64,000 bases of DNA from the NCBI GenBank assembly GCA_037447655.1, contig JBBHKE010003144.1, positions 166,612-230,611 of the forward strand. The letters run 5' to 3'. The translations under genes were made by a program, and so were the position numbers. Below the pieces are notes generated by a model. It did not search any database. It was not told where the DNA came from and saw nothing but the letters and a program-made list of their open reading frames with translations. This DNA is from Zygnema cylindricum (lineage: Eukaryota > Streptophyta > Zygnematophyceae > Zygnematales > Zygnemataceae). Shown in pieces: positions 40,833 to 53,087 of the stretch (position 1 is its first letter; every line of letters begins with the position of its first letter).

Positions 40833-42371
40833 GTTGCTAATTCTTATAGCGGTTTACGGTGACGTTACAGGTCCCTTGCAGACTCAGAATTCAGTTTGAA
40901 CTTTGAACACAGTGCCTTACTTTGGTAACACGCGTCATTATGACATTGGCTTTTAGAAGAAGTCACTCATCCGACAGCGGACATCTCGTACAGAAATCGG
41001 GGGGCCATTCATTATTGTTCACATGTGTACGAATGTACATTAAGCTTCCCGACAAAAGAAGGTCTAGGGTTTCGTCGCGAATTTTTGACTACGTGCCAAA
41101 GTTGTCAGGCAAATTGATTTTCAAACCGCCTCTTCTTATCAAGTAATCAACAATCGAACGAGACGCGCGCGTCCCGTCAAAACGAATCAAAAAGTAGATT
41201 CGATAAAGATCTGTCGTACAGTACAAATGCAGGTGGCAGGGCATCAGTCGTACACACATTCTATGCATTCACACTACAAATGTACGACCAGATAGGTTCG
41301 AGAAGATATCTGAACGGCTAAATATTACCAGCCAAGGGACCGGCAAACGTCTGCCGCCGCTTTTTGCTCTGCAGTGTCGTTCCCTGGTGACCGCGCGGGT
41401 CCACTGCAGGCTAAAACCCTGCCACGGAAGATATTCGCCGTTATGTGACAGACGAGTCAAATTACTAGGCGGTTTACAGACTGCCAAGTGTTAAAGATAC
41501 AGACGCTTGCGCAAGTTCCTCGTATCCTTTTGACATGTCGTATTTACACGTCTGCAAATATGTCGTCAGAATGTCTTTTATCGTTTGACTTGTCATTTAT
41601 ACAAGTCGACATATATGTCGTCAGAAATGTCCTTAATACCATGACATGAAATTTTTGGTGACGTCATATAACGGTGGGAGATTACATGGAACTCGTCTTA
41701 TTGCTGACGTGTCATAAGATTTTTTACGGTTTTGAGTTTTGACGTCTTTTCACGTGTTCGTTTCAGTCGCACCGTCAATACCGACAAAAATTACTCTCCA
41801 CCATCCGTACTGCTATTTTCGACGGATGCCAGTCTGGCTGTCCAAAGTACGAGGCGAGTTCTGCGGTGAGCCATGCACGACAAAGAATGGTCGGTACTCG
41901 ATCCTCGGGAGATCCACCGACAAGTACGACAACACATGGTACTCTGACCAAAGTCCAAAATTTTACCTCTATATGGAACTCTGAAACAGCTGGCAGGCGG
42001 CAAGGAATACACCGCAAATCGATATGTCGGTGCGGCTTGGCGTTGTTATCGAGGCCAAATATTCAACACCTTTCTGCTGTTACAAGAAAAGCTTCACGGG
42101 CAGACGGAAGAAAAAAAAAAAACAAATTATTGTTTTCTGTCTACTTTTTCCGTTTCGGCAGAATATTCAAAACCAGCATTTCTAATTTTTTATGCGTTTA
42201 AAGATAATCAACTGCCCGAATAAAATACCACGATCCAATAAAAATGAATATTTCCAAGTGGGGAGTATTCCTTTCGCTCTGTCCAAAATTTACCACAAAT
42301 CACAGAAAAAAAAAAAATCGATTAATTTTTCATATATATATATATATATATATTTTTTTTTTCCCATCCGG

Positions 42372-42757
42372 GTAAACCGTACACGTCATCACTTCTCACA
42401 GCTCAGGTAAATTTAATGAAGCTCCCAAATCATTTCCGTACACATTTTTCGTACTATTATTTCCGTACAGTACGAGAATCTCGGAAGCTACAGTACAGTA
42501 CAGCAGTACTGTAACGGCCCAATGTGACCCAACCTCGTAATCCTTATCCGTACATTATTTTGTCGTATCATATCTGACGAGACCAAAGTAGAACGCCAAC
42601 CGGGCTTATCGTGCCGTACACAGTACTCATTCGTACATTATATACTGTACGGCTGAATTAGCTGTACGCTACATACCGTACATTCTATTTTGTCTTTCAG
42701 TCGTGGCTTCAATGCCGCATTTCACGACTGTACTTTACATGTACGGAATCCGTACGT
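42372..42757. promoter_or_regulatory. GTAC-tetramer cluster in repeat X
   Basis: I count 18 GTAC in 386 bases (about 1.5 expected at random), mostly as CCGTACA or TGTACGG. The homologous part of copy 2 (50732-51090) keeps about 14. GTAC is the core site for SBP-domain transcription factors; a transposase-binding role is equally possible. Confidence 0.4.
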
Positions 42758-42899
42758 TTTTTGGGCCTTGAAGGGGCGCGTCTTTTTTCGCGAGCGAAAC
42801 CGTATCGCGTGACGTGTCATTGATGACGTCACGAAACGGAAACTCTCTCTCTTTTGTCATTATTCCTCCAACCGCTCGCTTGCACCTGTTTGTCGCTCT

Positions 42900-43175
42900 G
42901 TCTCTCTCTCTCTCTCTCTCTCCTCCTCAACCTCAACCTCTTCCCTCTCCCTCTCCCTCTCCCCCTACTCAGACTGAAAAGTCTCTCTCGCACTCTCTCT
43001 CTCACCCCTCCTTTTTTTATTCCTAACATCTTCATATCCCAACTCTCTCCCTCTCTTCTCCTCCTCATCAGCCATGTCATCCACCTCTCCCTCTCCCCCT
43101 CACCCTCCCCTCTCCTCTCTCTCCCCTCCCTCTCCTCCCCCCCCCTGGCACTCTCTCTCCTTCGGCAAACCCAAC
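42900..43175. repeat. CT-rich tract before the assembly gap
   Basis: CTCTCTCT, CCTCAACCTC and CCCCTC runs; reading frames here are artefacts. Confidence 0.85.
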
Positions 43176-43185
43176 NNNNNNNNNN
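43176..43185. other. Assembly gap (10 N)
   Basis: Ten N bases; true gap length unknown. Confidence 1.
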
Positions 43186-43664
43186 AACAAGGTTTTATCT
43201 TTCGGTTAATTTAGTGATGTGCATCTTTTTCGATACACTGTAGAGTGTCTCACCTGCGCCTTAGGTAGTCTTAGGGCTTGGTCTCGTAAAACGCCAAACG
43301 AACGGCAAGATCTTTCGAAATGCGAGAGAGTTGGAAAACGTAGACATGTTTTATCGTATCTACAGGTTAAGCATGCCTAAACCTGAAAAAATGCTTTTGA
43401 TGCATCATAAGCAGACAAAGCATCGAAAGCATTTAAAGCAAACAAGTGGCAAGCGGCGGAGTTTACGGCGCATCCAACGGCGGTTTCCTTCTGAAGACGG
43501 AGTGGAAGACACAAAAAGTACGCGCGCTCAAATGTAACAACTTTTTTTTAATGTCCGTACAATATTCCGTATAGTTTCGTACGAAATTTACGAAAGCTAC
43601 GAAACAGACGAATACTACGTAGTTTTCGTAAAAAAGTCCAAATCCGTACGAATTGGACATCTAT

Positions 43665-43803
43665 GCTATTTTGTACAGATGCAAAAGGTTGAGAGAGCGT
43701 AAAGCTTTCTAGAACGGCAAGCAAACCGCAAAATGCTCTGGTTCGGGATTCTGATGGATTCCGCGTCCACTCTGTGAGATGTCACATAGCTTTTTCTACG
43801 TGT
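43665..43803. repeat. Dispersed repeat R (copy 2)
   Basis: Homologue of 36335-36470; about 85-90 percent similar by eye. Confidence 0.8.
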
Positions 43804-43904
43804 AGTGATTTAATTGGCTTTCTATTTTGGAACAATCTTTATGCTCCTCGTGGAAATTTTTTGTGCAGTCTGTAAATGGGAACCATCCTCTATTAGGTCG
43901 TTAT

Positions 43905-44110
43905 ATCGTGTATTGCTATTAGTGTTTATGATTATTTTGGCACTTTAACATCTTTAATCCTTGCACACTTGTCAGATTTTTATCTGACGGTTGCGATTGA
44001 AAGGAAAGATTTTCACCTTCCGATTGGCGGTCTCCAATTGGACATGTGAACGAGGAGAACAAATGTTGAGTGCTAAAAAAAACATCAATACTAGTAACGA
44101 CAGATGGTAA
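43905..44110. mobile_element. Diverged MITE, family M3
   Basis: ATCGTGTATTGCTATTAGTG at the left, an interior with TTTTCACCTTCCGATTGGCG matching 5881-6096, and a decayed right end. Confidence 0.6.
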
Positions 44111-44489
44111 GTAGTCATCTATTGATTTGAGGTTGCGAACGCTTCACAAAAGATAAAAAACAAATCCAATGGTGTATGTTTGGACCCTGGAACTGTGGAG
44201 AGTCTTACTCTTAAAATGTTTTTTTCTAAAAACGGGAAAAAAAAACGTACGAAATTGTACAAAACTTTTCGTTTGTCAGAAACAACTTTCATTCTTGTGT
44301 AAATAGAGTGTGAGGCCCTCCCTCCATTAGGGGCCAAAAGTGGTCATTTAGTGGTTTTTTTCCATGAATGGGCAATTCGACCGTCCACGTAAGAAGTCGT
44401 CGGCATCCTACGACCATAAACTGCCCAGTCATTGAAAAATAGCTTGAAATTACCACTTTTCGTCCTTTTTGCCTCTTAGCGTTAGTTTA

Positions 44490-44640
44490 AGTCTGCCACA
44501 CCCTTCACCTTCCATCCTTTAAGCGAGTGCCTTGGTCACGCTCTTGCTCAAGTTACGTTGCATTTAAGGCCAACCTACAAATGAGCAAGGTGTCTATTTT
44601 ATAAGTTGTCCTCACGTTAGGGTGCATATACTAGCACACG
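44490..44640 (+). pseudogene. Short LINE endonuclease-region fragment
   Basis: CCACACCCTTCACCTT and AAGGCCAACCTACAAATGAGC match 19800-19870, the zinc-finger part of the retrotransposon. Confidence 0.5.
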
Positions 44641-46960
44641 ATATGGTTATGGATGCAACAATTGTAGTGGGAAGCGAATGATATTACATAGTCAAACCTG
44701 CATTGTCGCACATGCTCCTCCACGTTCTCAATTATGGGGTGTTTGAGGCCCTCACATGGATCGTGTGTTTTTCCACAAATTAAGAAAAACATCTTAGGTG
44801 GCGAATTTCTCACAAACCCAACAGAATTTCTCGGTTCCTCGAGCGTATCATTATGTACGCGCGTCTTAGCTCAAATACACCTGTCTTTAGAGAATACAAC
44901 TGCCTGTAACTAGACCCAGCTAACAAAATCCTTCCATATGTTTTTTGATTTTGGAAACCCTTTCCACCTCTCAAGTCGACTTGCAACATAACCTCGTCGG
45001 CTTTCAACGTACATAACCTTCGGCCCTTGTCGAGAGAAATCATGGTGGCAAATGATGGTCGTGGACTTCAAGACTTACGCCCTTGCCACCCGGTGCATAT
45101 AGTCGACATTCGTATCCTTGGGCTTAAGTGTAACATATTCGTAACTCTTGGCCAATTGTCCACTTTTTCCTTATTGTTTTGGGATTGAGTATTGTTTATT
45201 GTGGGTGGTGCTAGTACTTATTTTTAGTACCTTCCAGTTTGAGTGTAAATTTTTATTTCTTTTACATTTGTTATGTTTAAAGGTTGTAATGATTCACATC
45301 ACAAACCTGTAATCGTTACCAATAATTTTACATTTTAACCATGCTTCGTACCTATATGGTTTAATCATTGCGTTTTTTTAAACAAAATATTATCTTTAAC
45401 CCTTGATGGAGCGATGGCCAAAAGGCTTCAACTAGTTTACTGGCTCGGTTTACATCTTTGCAATAATCAGTTTATACACCCATCGGATGATTGGGGTCAT
45501 ACTTTTGGTTATTGAAACACTCCTCGTGTGGCTGGTACAAATAAAATAAATTTTGGATAAGAGCTTACGAAACCCAAAGACAAAAGGTTGAAGAGTAGCT
45601 AAAAGGGTTAACGTATATATGGTAAAAATAAAGAATTCATGGCTAATTATAAGTGGAAAAACAAGTTTAAAGTTGTAAGTAAGTTGAAGTCAACTATGGC
45701 AATAATATTTATGTAAGTTCACATAACGAATGCGCGTTGCAAGTAAAAACAACAAGCGCAGGTTGCAAGAAATAGTTGTCGAATTAAGCACATACTCAAA
45801 ATATATGGCTCCCAGTGCAAATATAAAACAATTGTTTTGAATGAAAATATTTTGGACAATAGCTCCTATTGACATTTGAGTAAACTCAAGTTTATGGTGT
45901 GATATAGGAGCACAATTTTTAGGGGTTACCAATCGAAGTCATAACTTCAAGAGTAAGAATATGAATGAGACCTTTAAAAACCTCATTGGTTGTTTTATTT
46001 TATAGTGGAGCGATCATTATACTGCCATTCCCACCCTTTTTAAGATTGTTTCGAGAGTTGTGATATTTTTTTTACTTACATTATACAATATACAACCCTT
46101 GAAAGATTTATCATATTCCACTAATTTGATTGTTTTATAATTGTAACTAACACGTAGGAGCGAATACAGGGGATGCAAAGTAAAGGTTTTACAATGGATG
46201 TTTTAAACGTTTTATAAAACACGCGCGTCCATTATGTTTACAAAATGATCATGCACCGAGCAAAAAGTAAAAATGACATTAATTAACGTCAAATTTGCAC
46301 TGCCACTCTTGTGTCAATAAGTGGTCATTCATCGCTTTTAATATGTACGTAACGTAAAAAATTACTCGATTACCCAATTGAATGCAAAAGGTGGTCGAAA
46401 CCTCAACGATATGGGAAAGACAAGCTATAATGAACCGTCATAAATTATAAATACTTATCATAATATGTTACACTATTCGTCTATCTAATGATGTGTCCGT
46501 CGGATTTAAGATAACTTTGCCACTTATACCTTTTTTCAAGGATTTTCTAAGCCACTTTACCCCTAAAATGCAGATTATAGTCTTCTAGTCCACTAAGTTA
46601 GGTTTTCTACTATGTGTCTATTAATGTTCTTTCCGGGCTAATATTTTCACTTCAGCTTTTAAAAAATGCATATTATACGGGTATTTTATGAATTGAACCT
46701 ATTACAAGTACTTTATTGCATATACCACTGGACACTAAATTCCAATTATGTAATGTTATTGGTAGAGTTGTGTATCGAGGGCCCCTTGCCGATATTCGAT
46801 ATGCGCCTAATTTGAGTACCCGATAATCGATACATTGCTTTGATATATCGAGAATGTCAATATCGCGATACACAGCCGATATAGAGGTCGATAATTAGAT
46901 GTATTTTTATCGCCATACATAAAATTTCCAAAAACCACTCCCTCCGTGGCGCGCCCTTAA
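44640..46960. other. Region without recognisable genes
   Basis: Only short open frames lie here. At 46780-46890 CGATA/TATCG phrases recur at high density (CGATAATCGATA, TATCGAGAATGTCAATATCG). Nothing else is identifiable. Confidence 0.5.
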
Positions 46961-46961
46961 T

Positions 46962-47440
46962 AGGGGGAGAGGGGGGGAGGGACATCCCGTACGGTTTATC
47001 GTACGATTTTATGTGTTGTTTACTATACTATTTACTGTATTAAATATGTACCTGCCTCCGCCTCCTACCAAACATTCACCCCCTCCCCCCTCTTCACCCC
47101 CTCCCCCCGTCTTCCCCCTTCCCTCCCCTCTTTTCCCCCTCCCACCCCCCCCCCCCCTCCCCCACACCCCAACTTCACCCCCCTCCCCCCTCCCCCTCCC
47201 CCCCCCCCCTCCCCCTGGTCCCTTCCCCCCCTGCCTCGTCCCCTGCGCATCGTAGGGCCTGGGGGACATCGCAGGGGGAGGGGGGGGGCAGAGAGAGGTG
47301 GGATAGAGCCACTGCTATAGTACTACAATATCGCATAAAACGTTAACTACCCAAACGACATTTTTTTTTTCCCTTCAGTGTAACGTAACCCTTGCATTTG
47401 CGCCGAGTTTCTTTTCTCCCCCCGCCCCCCCCCCCCCCTT
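46962..47440. repeat. Alternating G-run and C-run blocks
   Basis: G-rich 46962-46982, C-rich 47085-47235, G-rich 47266-47292 and C-rich 47416-47440, with runs up to 14. The long frames over it are artefacts. Confidence 0.85.
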
Positions 47441-48431
47441 CATTCGTTATGGGTTTCCTCCATTACAGAGCTTGGGGTCCGTAGTTTGTAGTCTTCTCCT
47501 GGAGCTTCTAGCTTTCGGTGGTTCGGATTGGAACGGGGAAAGTATTGCAAGGGAAGCGAGAACGCTACCCGGCACGTGTGAACGATATTCGACGGATAAT
47601 CGCGACCGTCGGATTCACAATCCGACAAATATGTACGGATAAATTATGTTTTTAAGTGGCGTAAAAAACATTAACAGTAGTAGCGATTCGCGGATTTCAG
47701 TACACCGTGAATCGCTACGGGGCTGTAGGAGTGTAAAGGAAACAATAATGTAATTCTACTATAATTTGGGTTCAATAACCTAAAAGACAACAGAACATTA
47801 ATAATTTAATACTAATTAAATTGCATAGCATTGTACTGTAACGCCCATCGTTATAAGCCTTAAGAATTTATTAATGTTACTGCAAAAATGATAACTAGGA
47901 ATACTAATATAGTGTAAAGAGACGTGGAAGATTGCAATCCATATCCTTAAATAGTTTTTTGACAATTTTTGTGCCCGGAGTACCAAGAAAAAAACCTTTG
48001 CACGTTTCCAGCCTGTGCGAGATTTTTTTTCGTGCGCTTTTTTTCGTACAGTAAACGTGGAAGGGGGTCTCGACCAACGGACGCCATATCGCAAAAGCGA
48101 AGTCCGTGAAAGCGCCTCTCTCTCCTCTCTCTCTCCCCACTAATGCGTATATCTCACAATTATTGCAATGAAAAAAAGCAAGAAAGGTATCAAATGAAAG
48201 ATCTCTAAAAAATATTTCTTTTGGCTATATTTTAGCTTATTTTGATGGCAAGTAGAAAGAGAACGGAAGATAAAACAAAATCGGGAAACCATGGCGGAAT
48301 GTTTTAGATTCAGTGACGTCGACGCTATCATAAGTGAGCGTGACGTCAAAATGTCACAAACCCTAAACATCTACAATTTCACAAGTAGGTAGGAGGCGTT
48401 TTTTGGTAGGCCTTTTGTAGGCCGCCTTTAG

Positions 48432-48612
48432 CGTAAGTTGTGTTACGGGCTTTCCATGTGATCTTCTTACATCGCTACTTTCATCAGCGGCCGTCCGATC
48501 GTCTGAATCTGACGATAGTCCTATCGTAAGTTGTGTTATGGGCTTTCATGTGATCTTCTGAGATCGTTACTTTCATCAACGACTGTCAGATCGTCCAAAT
48601 CTGACGGTTTAA
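48432..48612. repeat. Tandem duplication, unit about 92 bp
   Basis: CGTAAGTTGTGTTACGGGCT and CGTAAGTTGTGTTATGGGCT start the two copies; both contain CATGTGATCTTCT and CTGTC/CGTCC-AGATCGT ends. Confidence 0.85.
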
Positions 48613-49104
48613 ATAAAAATTCGCTCAAAACTCACAGAAAAAGATTTTTTTGTCCGTTTTTTTTTTCAAATTTAGACATGACTTTTAATTCTCTATCGAT
48701 CCATGTGCAACTCAACCCTGTTACTATTTTATTTCATTTTGCGCCCAATACAATATAGGTCTTAAGGCCATATTGTATGTTTTGCATACAATAGGCATAT
48801 TGTATGGGCGTACGGTCACCTACTTTTGAACTGATTATGAGTCATTGGCTGACTGCGCTTTCCCCGTCTACAACACTCACGTTTCCGTGTCGGCGCAGTT
48901 ATCTTGACAATTTCTATGTTACGAATAACGACTGGGTAGCGTACGGACTCTGACATGTCGTACGGTACACTATTCGAAATTTCGAATGCCTCCTGAACCA
49001 CAGTACACCGCCCATCGTTCGAGACTTTTTTTGGCAAAAAATCACAAAATAGTCTGCCACGTTTCCATAAATTGAATTAGTATTGCTAATTATAGTTTCA
49101 GATG

Positions 49105-51225
49105 AACACTAATACACTAATTAGATCGGTCCTATATTAAGGTACATAAAGAAATGGTATTATTAATTCAATATTTCAATACTAAGTTTAAGGGTCGTAG
49201 TTTATAGGATCTGAATAGTGTTGCTAATACTTACAGCGGTTTACGGTGACGTTATAGGTCCCTTGCAGACTCAGAATTCAGTTTGAACTTTGAACACAGT
49301 GCCATACTTTGGTAACACGCGTCATTATGGCATTGGCTTTCGGAAGAAGTCGCTCATCGGACAGCGGAGATCTCTTACAGAAATCAGGGGGCCATTCATT
49401 ATTCTTCACATGTGTACGAATGTACTTTTAGATTTCTGACAAAAAGAAGGTCTAGGTTTTCGTCGCGTATTTTCGGCTACGTGCCAAAGCTGTCAGGCAA
49501 ATTGATTTTCTAACCGCCGCTTGTTATCAAGTATCAACAATCGAACGAGCGCGCGCGTCCCGTCAAACAGAATCCAAAAGCAGATTCTATACTGATCTGT
49601 CGTACAGTTCAAATGCAGGTGGCAGGGATCAGTCGTACGCATATTCCATGCGTTCATAGTACAAGTGTACGATCAGATACGTTCGAGAAGAGATTTGAAC
49701 GGCTAAAAATTGCCAGCCAAGGACCGGCAAACGTTTGCCGCCGCTTTTTTGGTGTTTTTGCTCTGCAGTGCCCGTTCCCTGGTGACCGCGCGGGTCCACT
49801 GCAGGGCTAAAACCCTGCCACGGAAGATATTCGCCGTTATGTGACAGACAGGTCAAGTTACTAGGCGGTTTACAGACTGCCAAGTGTTAAAGATCCAGAA
49901 GCTTGCGCAAGTTCCTCGTATCCTTTGACATGTCGTATTTACACGTCTGCAAATATCACGTCAGAAATGTCTTTTATCGTTTGACTTGTCGTTTATACAA
50001 GTCGGCATATATGTCGTCAGAAATGTCCTGAATGCCATGACATGGAATAGCAGATGACGTCATAAACGGTGTCAGATTCCATGGAACTCGTAAATATTAA
50101 TGACGTGTTATAAGATTTTTTACAGTTTTGACGTCTTCTCACTTGCTCGATTCCGTCGCACCGTCAATACCGACAAAAATTACTCCCCACCATCCGTACT
50201 GCTATTTTCAACGGATGCCAGTCTGGCTGCCCAAAGTACGAGGCGCGTTCTGCGGTGAGCCGTGCACGACAAAAAATGGTCGGTACTCAATCCTCGGGAG
50301 ATCCGCCGACAAGTACGACAACACATGGTCCTCTGACCAAAGTCCAAATTTTTACCTCTGTGTGGAAATCTGAAACAGCTGGCAGGCGGCAGGAATACAC
50401 ATCGAATCGATATGTCGGTGCGGCTTGGCGTTATTTTTAAGGCCAAATATTCAACACCTTTCTGCTGTTACGGAGAAACGCTCGACGGGCAGACGGAAGA
50501 AAAAAATAAAAAAAACAGATTTTTGTTTTCTGGCTAATACAACTTAAAATTTTTAGAACCAGCAATTCCATGCGTTTGCAGATTTTAACCTGCCCAGAAA
50601 AAACGATCAGCCAATAAATATTAATCTTTCCACGTGTAGAGTATTCCTTTCGCTTTTTCAAAATTTTATCGCGAATCAAAAAAAAAAACATTCGATTAAT
50701 TTTTCATTTTTTTTTCCCATCCGGGTAAACCGTACACGTCATCGACTTCTCATAGCTCAGGTAAATTTAATGAAGCTCCCCAATCCTGTCCGTACAATTT
50801 TGCCGTACCACTACGTCCGTACAGCATGAGAATCCGAGAAGGTACTGTAACTGCCCAATGTGACCCAGCCTCGCAATCCCTTTCCGTACAATATTTTGTC
50901 GTATTATTTATGACGCGACCTTAGTAGAACGCCAACCGGGCTTATCGTGCCGTACACAATACTCATCCGTACATTATTATATGTACGGCATAATTAGCTG
51001 TACGTCATATACCGTACACTCTATTTTGTCTTCCAGTCATGGTTTCAATGCCGCCTTTCACGACTGTACTTTAACTGTACGGCACCCGTACGTTTTTTGT
51101 GTCTTGAAGGGGCTCGTCTTTTTCCGCGAGCGAAACCGTATCGCGTGACGTGACAGTGATGACGTCACGAAACAGAAGCTCTCACTCTTTTGTTATTATT
51201 CCGCCAACCGCTCGCTCTCACCTTC
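49105..51225. repeat. Dispersed repeat X (copy 2), uninterrupted
   Basis: Homologue of 39850-42890 and carrier of the empty site (AGTGTTGCTAATACTTAC, about 49218-49235) for the hAT-type insertion. Confidence 0.85.
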
Positions 51226-51359
51226 TTCTCTAATCTCTCTCTAATATAATAATATGCACATAAATATATGTCATTTCTCGACCTCGATGTTAAAAATAAA
51301 TATCGGATACGAGAGGATCTGCTATATGGTACATAATATCACATCGGCCCTCGTTCTGA

Positions 51360-51660
51360 CGTGTTCGTGATCACGATATCATCATCGTCGACCATGTCGT
51401 CGCTGTCATGTCTGCATCATAATAATCATCTCCACGCGATAATATCATTTGTGAATGGCTCATCATTTCGCGTCCATAATATCGTTATCGTAGATATACC
51501 ATCATCGTTTTCATCACTTCATCATCATCATCGCCATAAAATAAATATGTCATAAATATGTCATCGCTCGTATGCATCATCATATCGTATCATCTAATAA
51601 ATACATCATCATCATCATCGCGTCATGTTCGTCATTCATTCCCAGTACAACTCCTTCATC
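51360..51660. repeat. ATC-rich imperfect microsatellite region
   Basis: ATCATCATCG-type runs interspersed with TCGTC; open frames are Ser/His-rich artefacts. Confidence 0.7.
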
Positions 51661-52160
51661 ATTTCCTCACATCATATCCCTCTCATGTCTCCTCCTCCTC
51701 CACCCCTCGTCTGCTGACAGTTTTCCCGAACTCGAGGTGCCGATGAACCATCCTCCCGCCTCAGAAACGACAAAAAAGGATCTCCCTCCCTCTTCCCCAG
51801 AGCCTGCCACGTGGCACATCTGGGATGCCAGACGTGGGGGGGAGGAGAGGGAGAGGAGGGAGGGAGTGGAGGGAGAGGAGGAGAGGGAACGCCCCTCCAG
51901 GCGCTGGTGGTGGGGAGAAGCGTGGGAGAATCAGGCGGCTGTTCAAAGAGACTTTGCGACAGGCTATCGCTGGTCCGTCAAAATCGAAATCAGCCTTGAA
52001 TCTTTGGATGAAGAGGGGAAAAAGGGATCAAATCTGGAATCCCGGCATCGAATCAATCGACCTAAAGTCATCAAAATCAATAAAGTACTACAAATTGAAA
52101 TTTTAGAAATTGAAACATTTGAAATTAAAATCAAGTGCGAGGAATTAGAGATGAAGTAAT
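51660..52160 (+). other. Possible 5' exon region of the downstream gene
   Basis: The stretch is GC-richer with an open frame to 52159 (GDRLSLV and PRHRINRPKVIKINK in different frames). No motif is recognisable, and I cannot fix splice sites. Confidence 0.2.
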
Positions 52161-52179
52161 GGACATCAATAGGGGTATA

Positions 52180-52375
52180 AGTGTAAAAATCAAAAAGAAA
52201 AAAATCAAACATTAAAAAGTCAAAAATCAAAAAGTCAAAAATTAAAAAAGTCAAAAATTAAAAAAGTCAAAAATTAAAAAAGTCAAAAATTAAAAAATCA
52301 AAAATTAATAAATCAAAAATTAAAAAATTAAAAAATCAAAAATTAAAAAATCAAAAATTGAAAAATCAAACATAA
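52180..52375. repeat. AAAAAGTCAAAAATT minisatellite
   Basis: About twelve units of 13-16 bp, all A-rich with a TC or GTC every unit. Confidence 0.9.
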
Positions 52376-53087
52376 CTATAAAAAAACCATTCAACATTGA
52401 AGCATTGAACACGGAGGTTCACATTAAATATCTAAATTTATTTTAAAATTAGTGAAATAGATCAAAACTTAGTCATAATAAATTTGGTATCAAGACATTT
52501 GTAAGCTAGAAAATCAAGCGTTAATAGGAACAATAGTTATAAACAAGTTAATAATCTTTTTTTTTTTTGCAAATTATTAACATTTTTTGTTGCAAACTAC
52601 AAACATTTTTTTTTTTAACAAATTTGAAAGTTGAACATTGAGCTGAAATAAAAATACGGAAGATGTTTACGGAGTCAAATAACATATAATTATATTGCTT
52701 TCCTGTTTTTTCCAAAAAATGAATTTAAAAGAAAAGAAAGTAACGGAAACTGAAAAACTGAAAATTTCTTGTGTTCGAAGGTAAAAACATAAAACCCTAC
52801 GATTGGTCAAAAAAAATTCTGAGATATATGTTACTGTGAATACAAAAATCTAATGACTTTTGCCAACTTCCATAAAACGGAAAACTGAAACTGTCTGCAC
52901 AAAACTGAAACTCCTGTCTGTCTGTTTCTATGTATGCCGAATCTACAAAATTTTGCCAGTTAAAGCAAAACTGAAGAACTGAAACCGTCTAAAATTATCT
53001 TTCGCCGATTTCTGTAAAACGGAGAACGGAACATGTATGTTTCACTATCTGTATTTACTGACAAGGATATGCTTTTTTTTTTCTTAA

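Larger units (their letters stand above)
39850..42890. repeat. About 2.1-kb dispersed repeat X (copy 1), interrupted by a hAT-type element
   Basis: This copy aligns with 49105-51225 after removing 39969-40832. Long near-identical blocks include AGCGGTTTACGGTGACGTTA, CAGACTCAGAATTCAGTTTG and, at the right end, GCGAGCGAAACCGTATCGCG. An open frame at 41739-41984 is alignable with 50128-50373 (VAPSIPTKIT.HHPYCYF.R, CGEPCTTKNGRYSILGRS). No transposase or RT is recognisable. It is rich in GTAC tetramers at its right end. Confidence 0.85.

Noticed and set aside
42310-42360. (TA)n and poly-T run as a promoter TATA region
   Set aside because: Part of repeat X; copy 2 lacks the TA run and no gene follows.
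47009-47269. Gly-rich and Pro-rich open frames
   Set aside because: They arise from the C-run/G-run block.
48755-48810. Small palindrome around CATATTGTATG as a terminator or riboswitch
   Set aside because: Eukaryotic context; it is a short local inverted repeat with no neighbouring gene.
51361-51746. Ser/His-rich open frames
   Set aside because: Produced by the ATC-rich microsatellite region.
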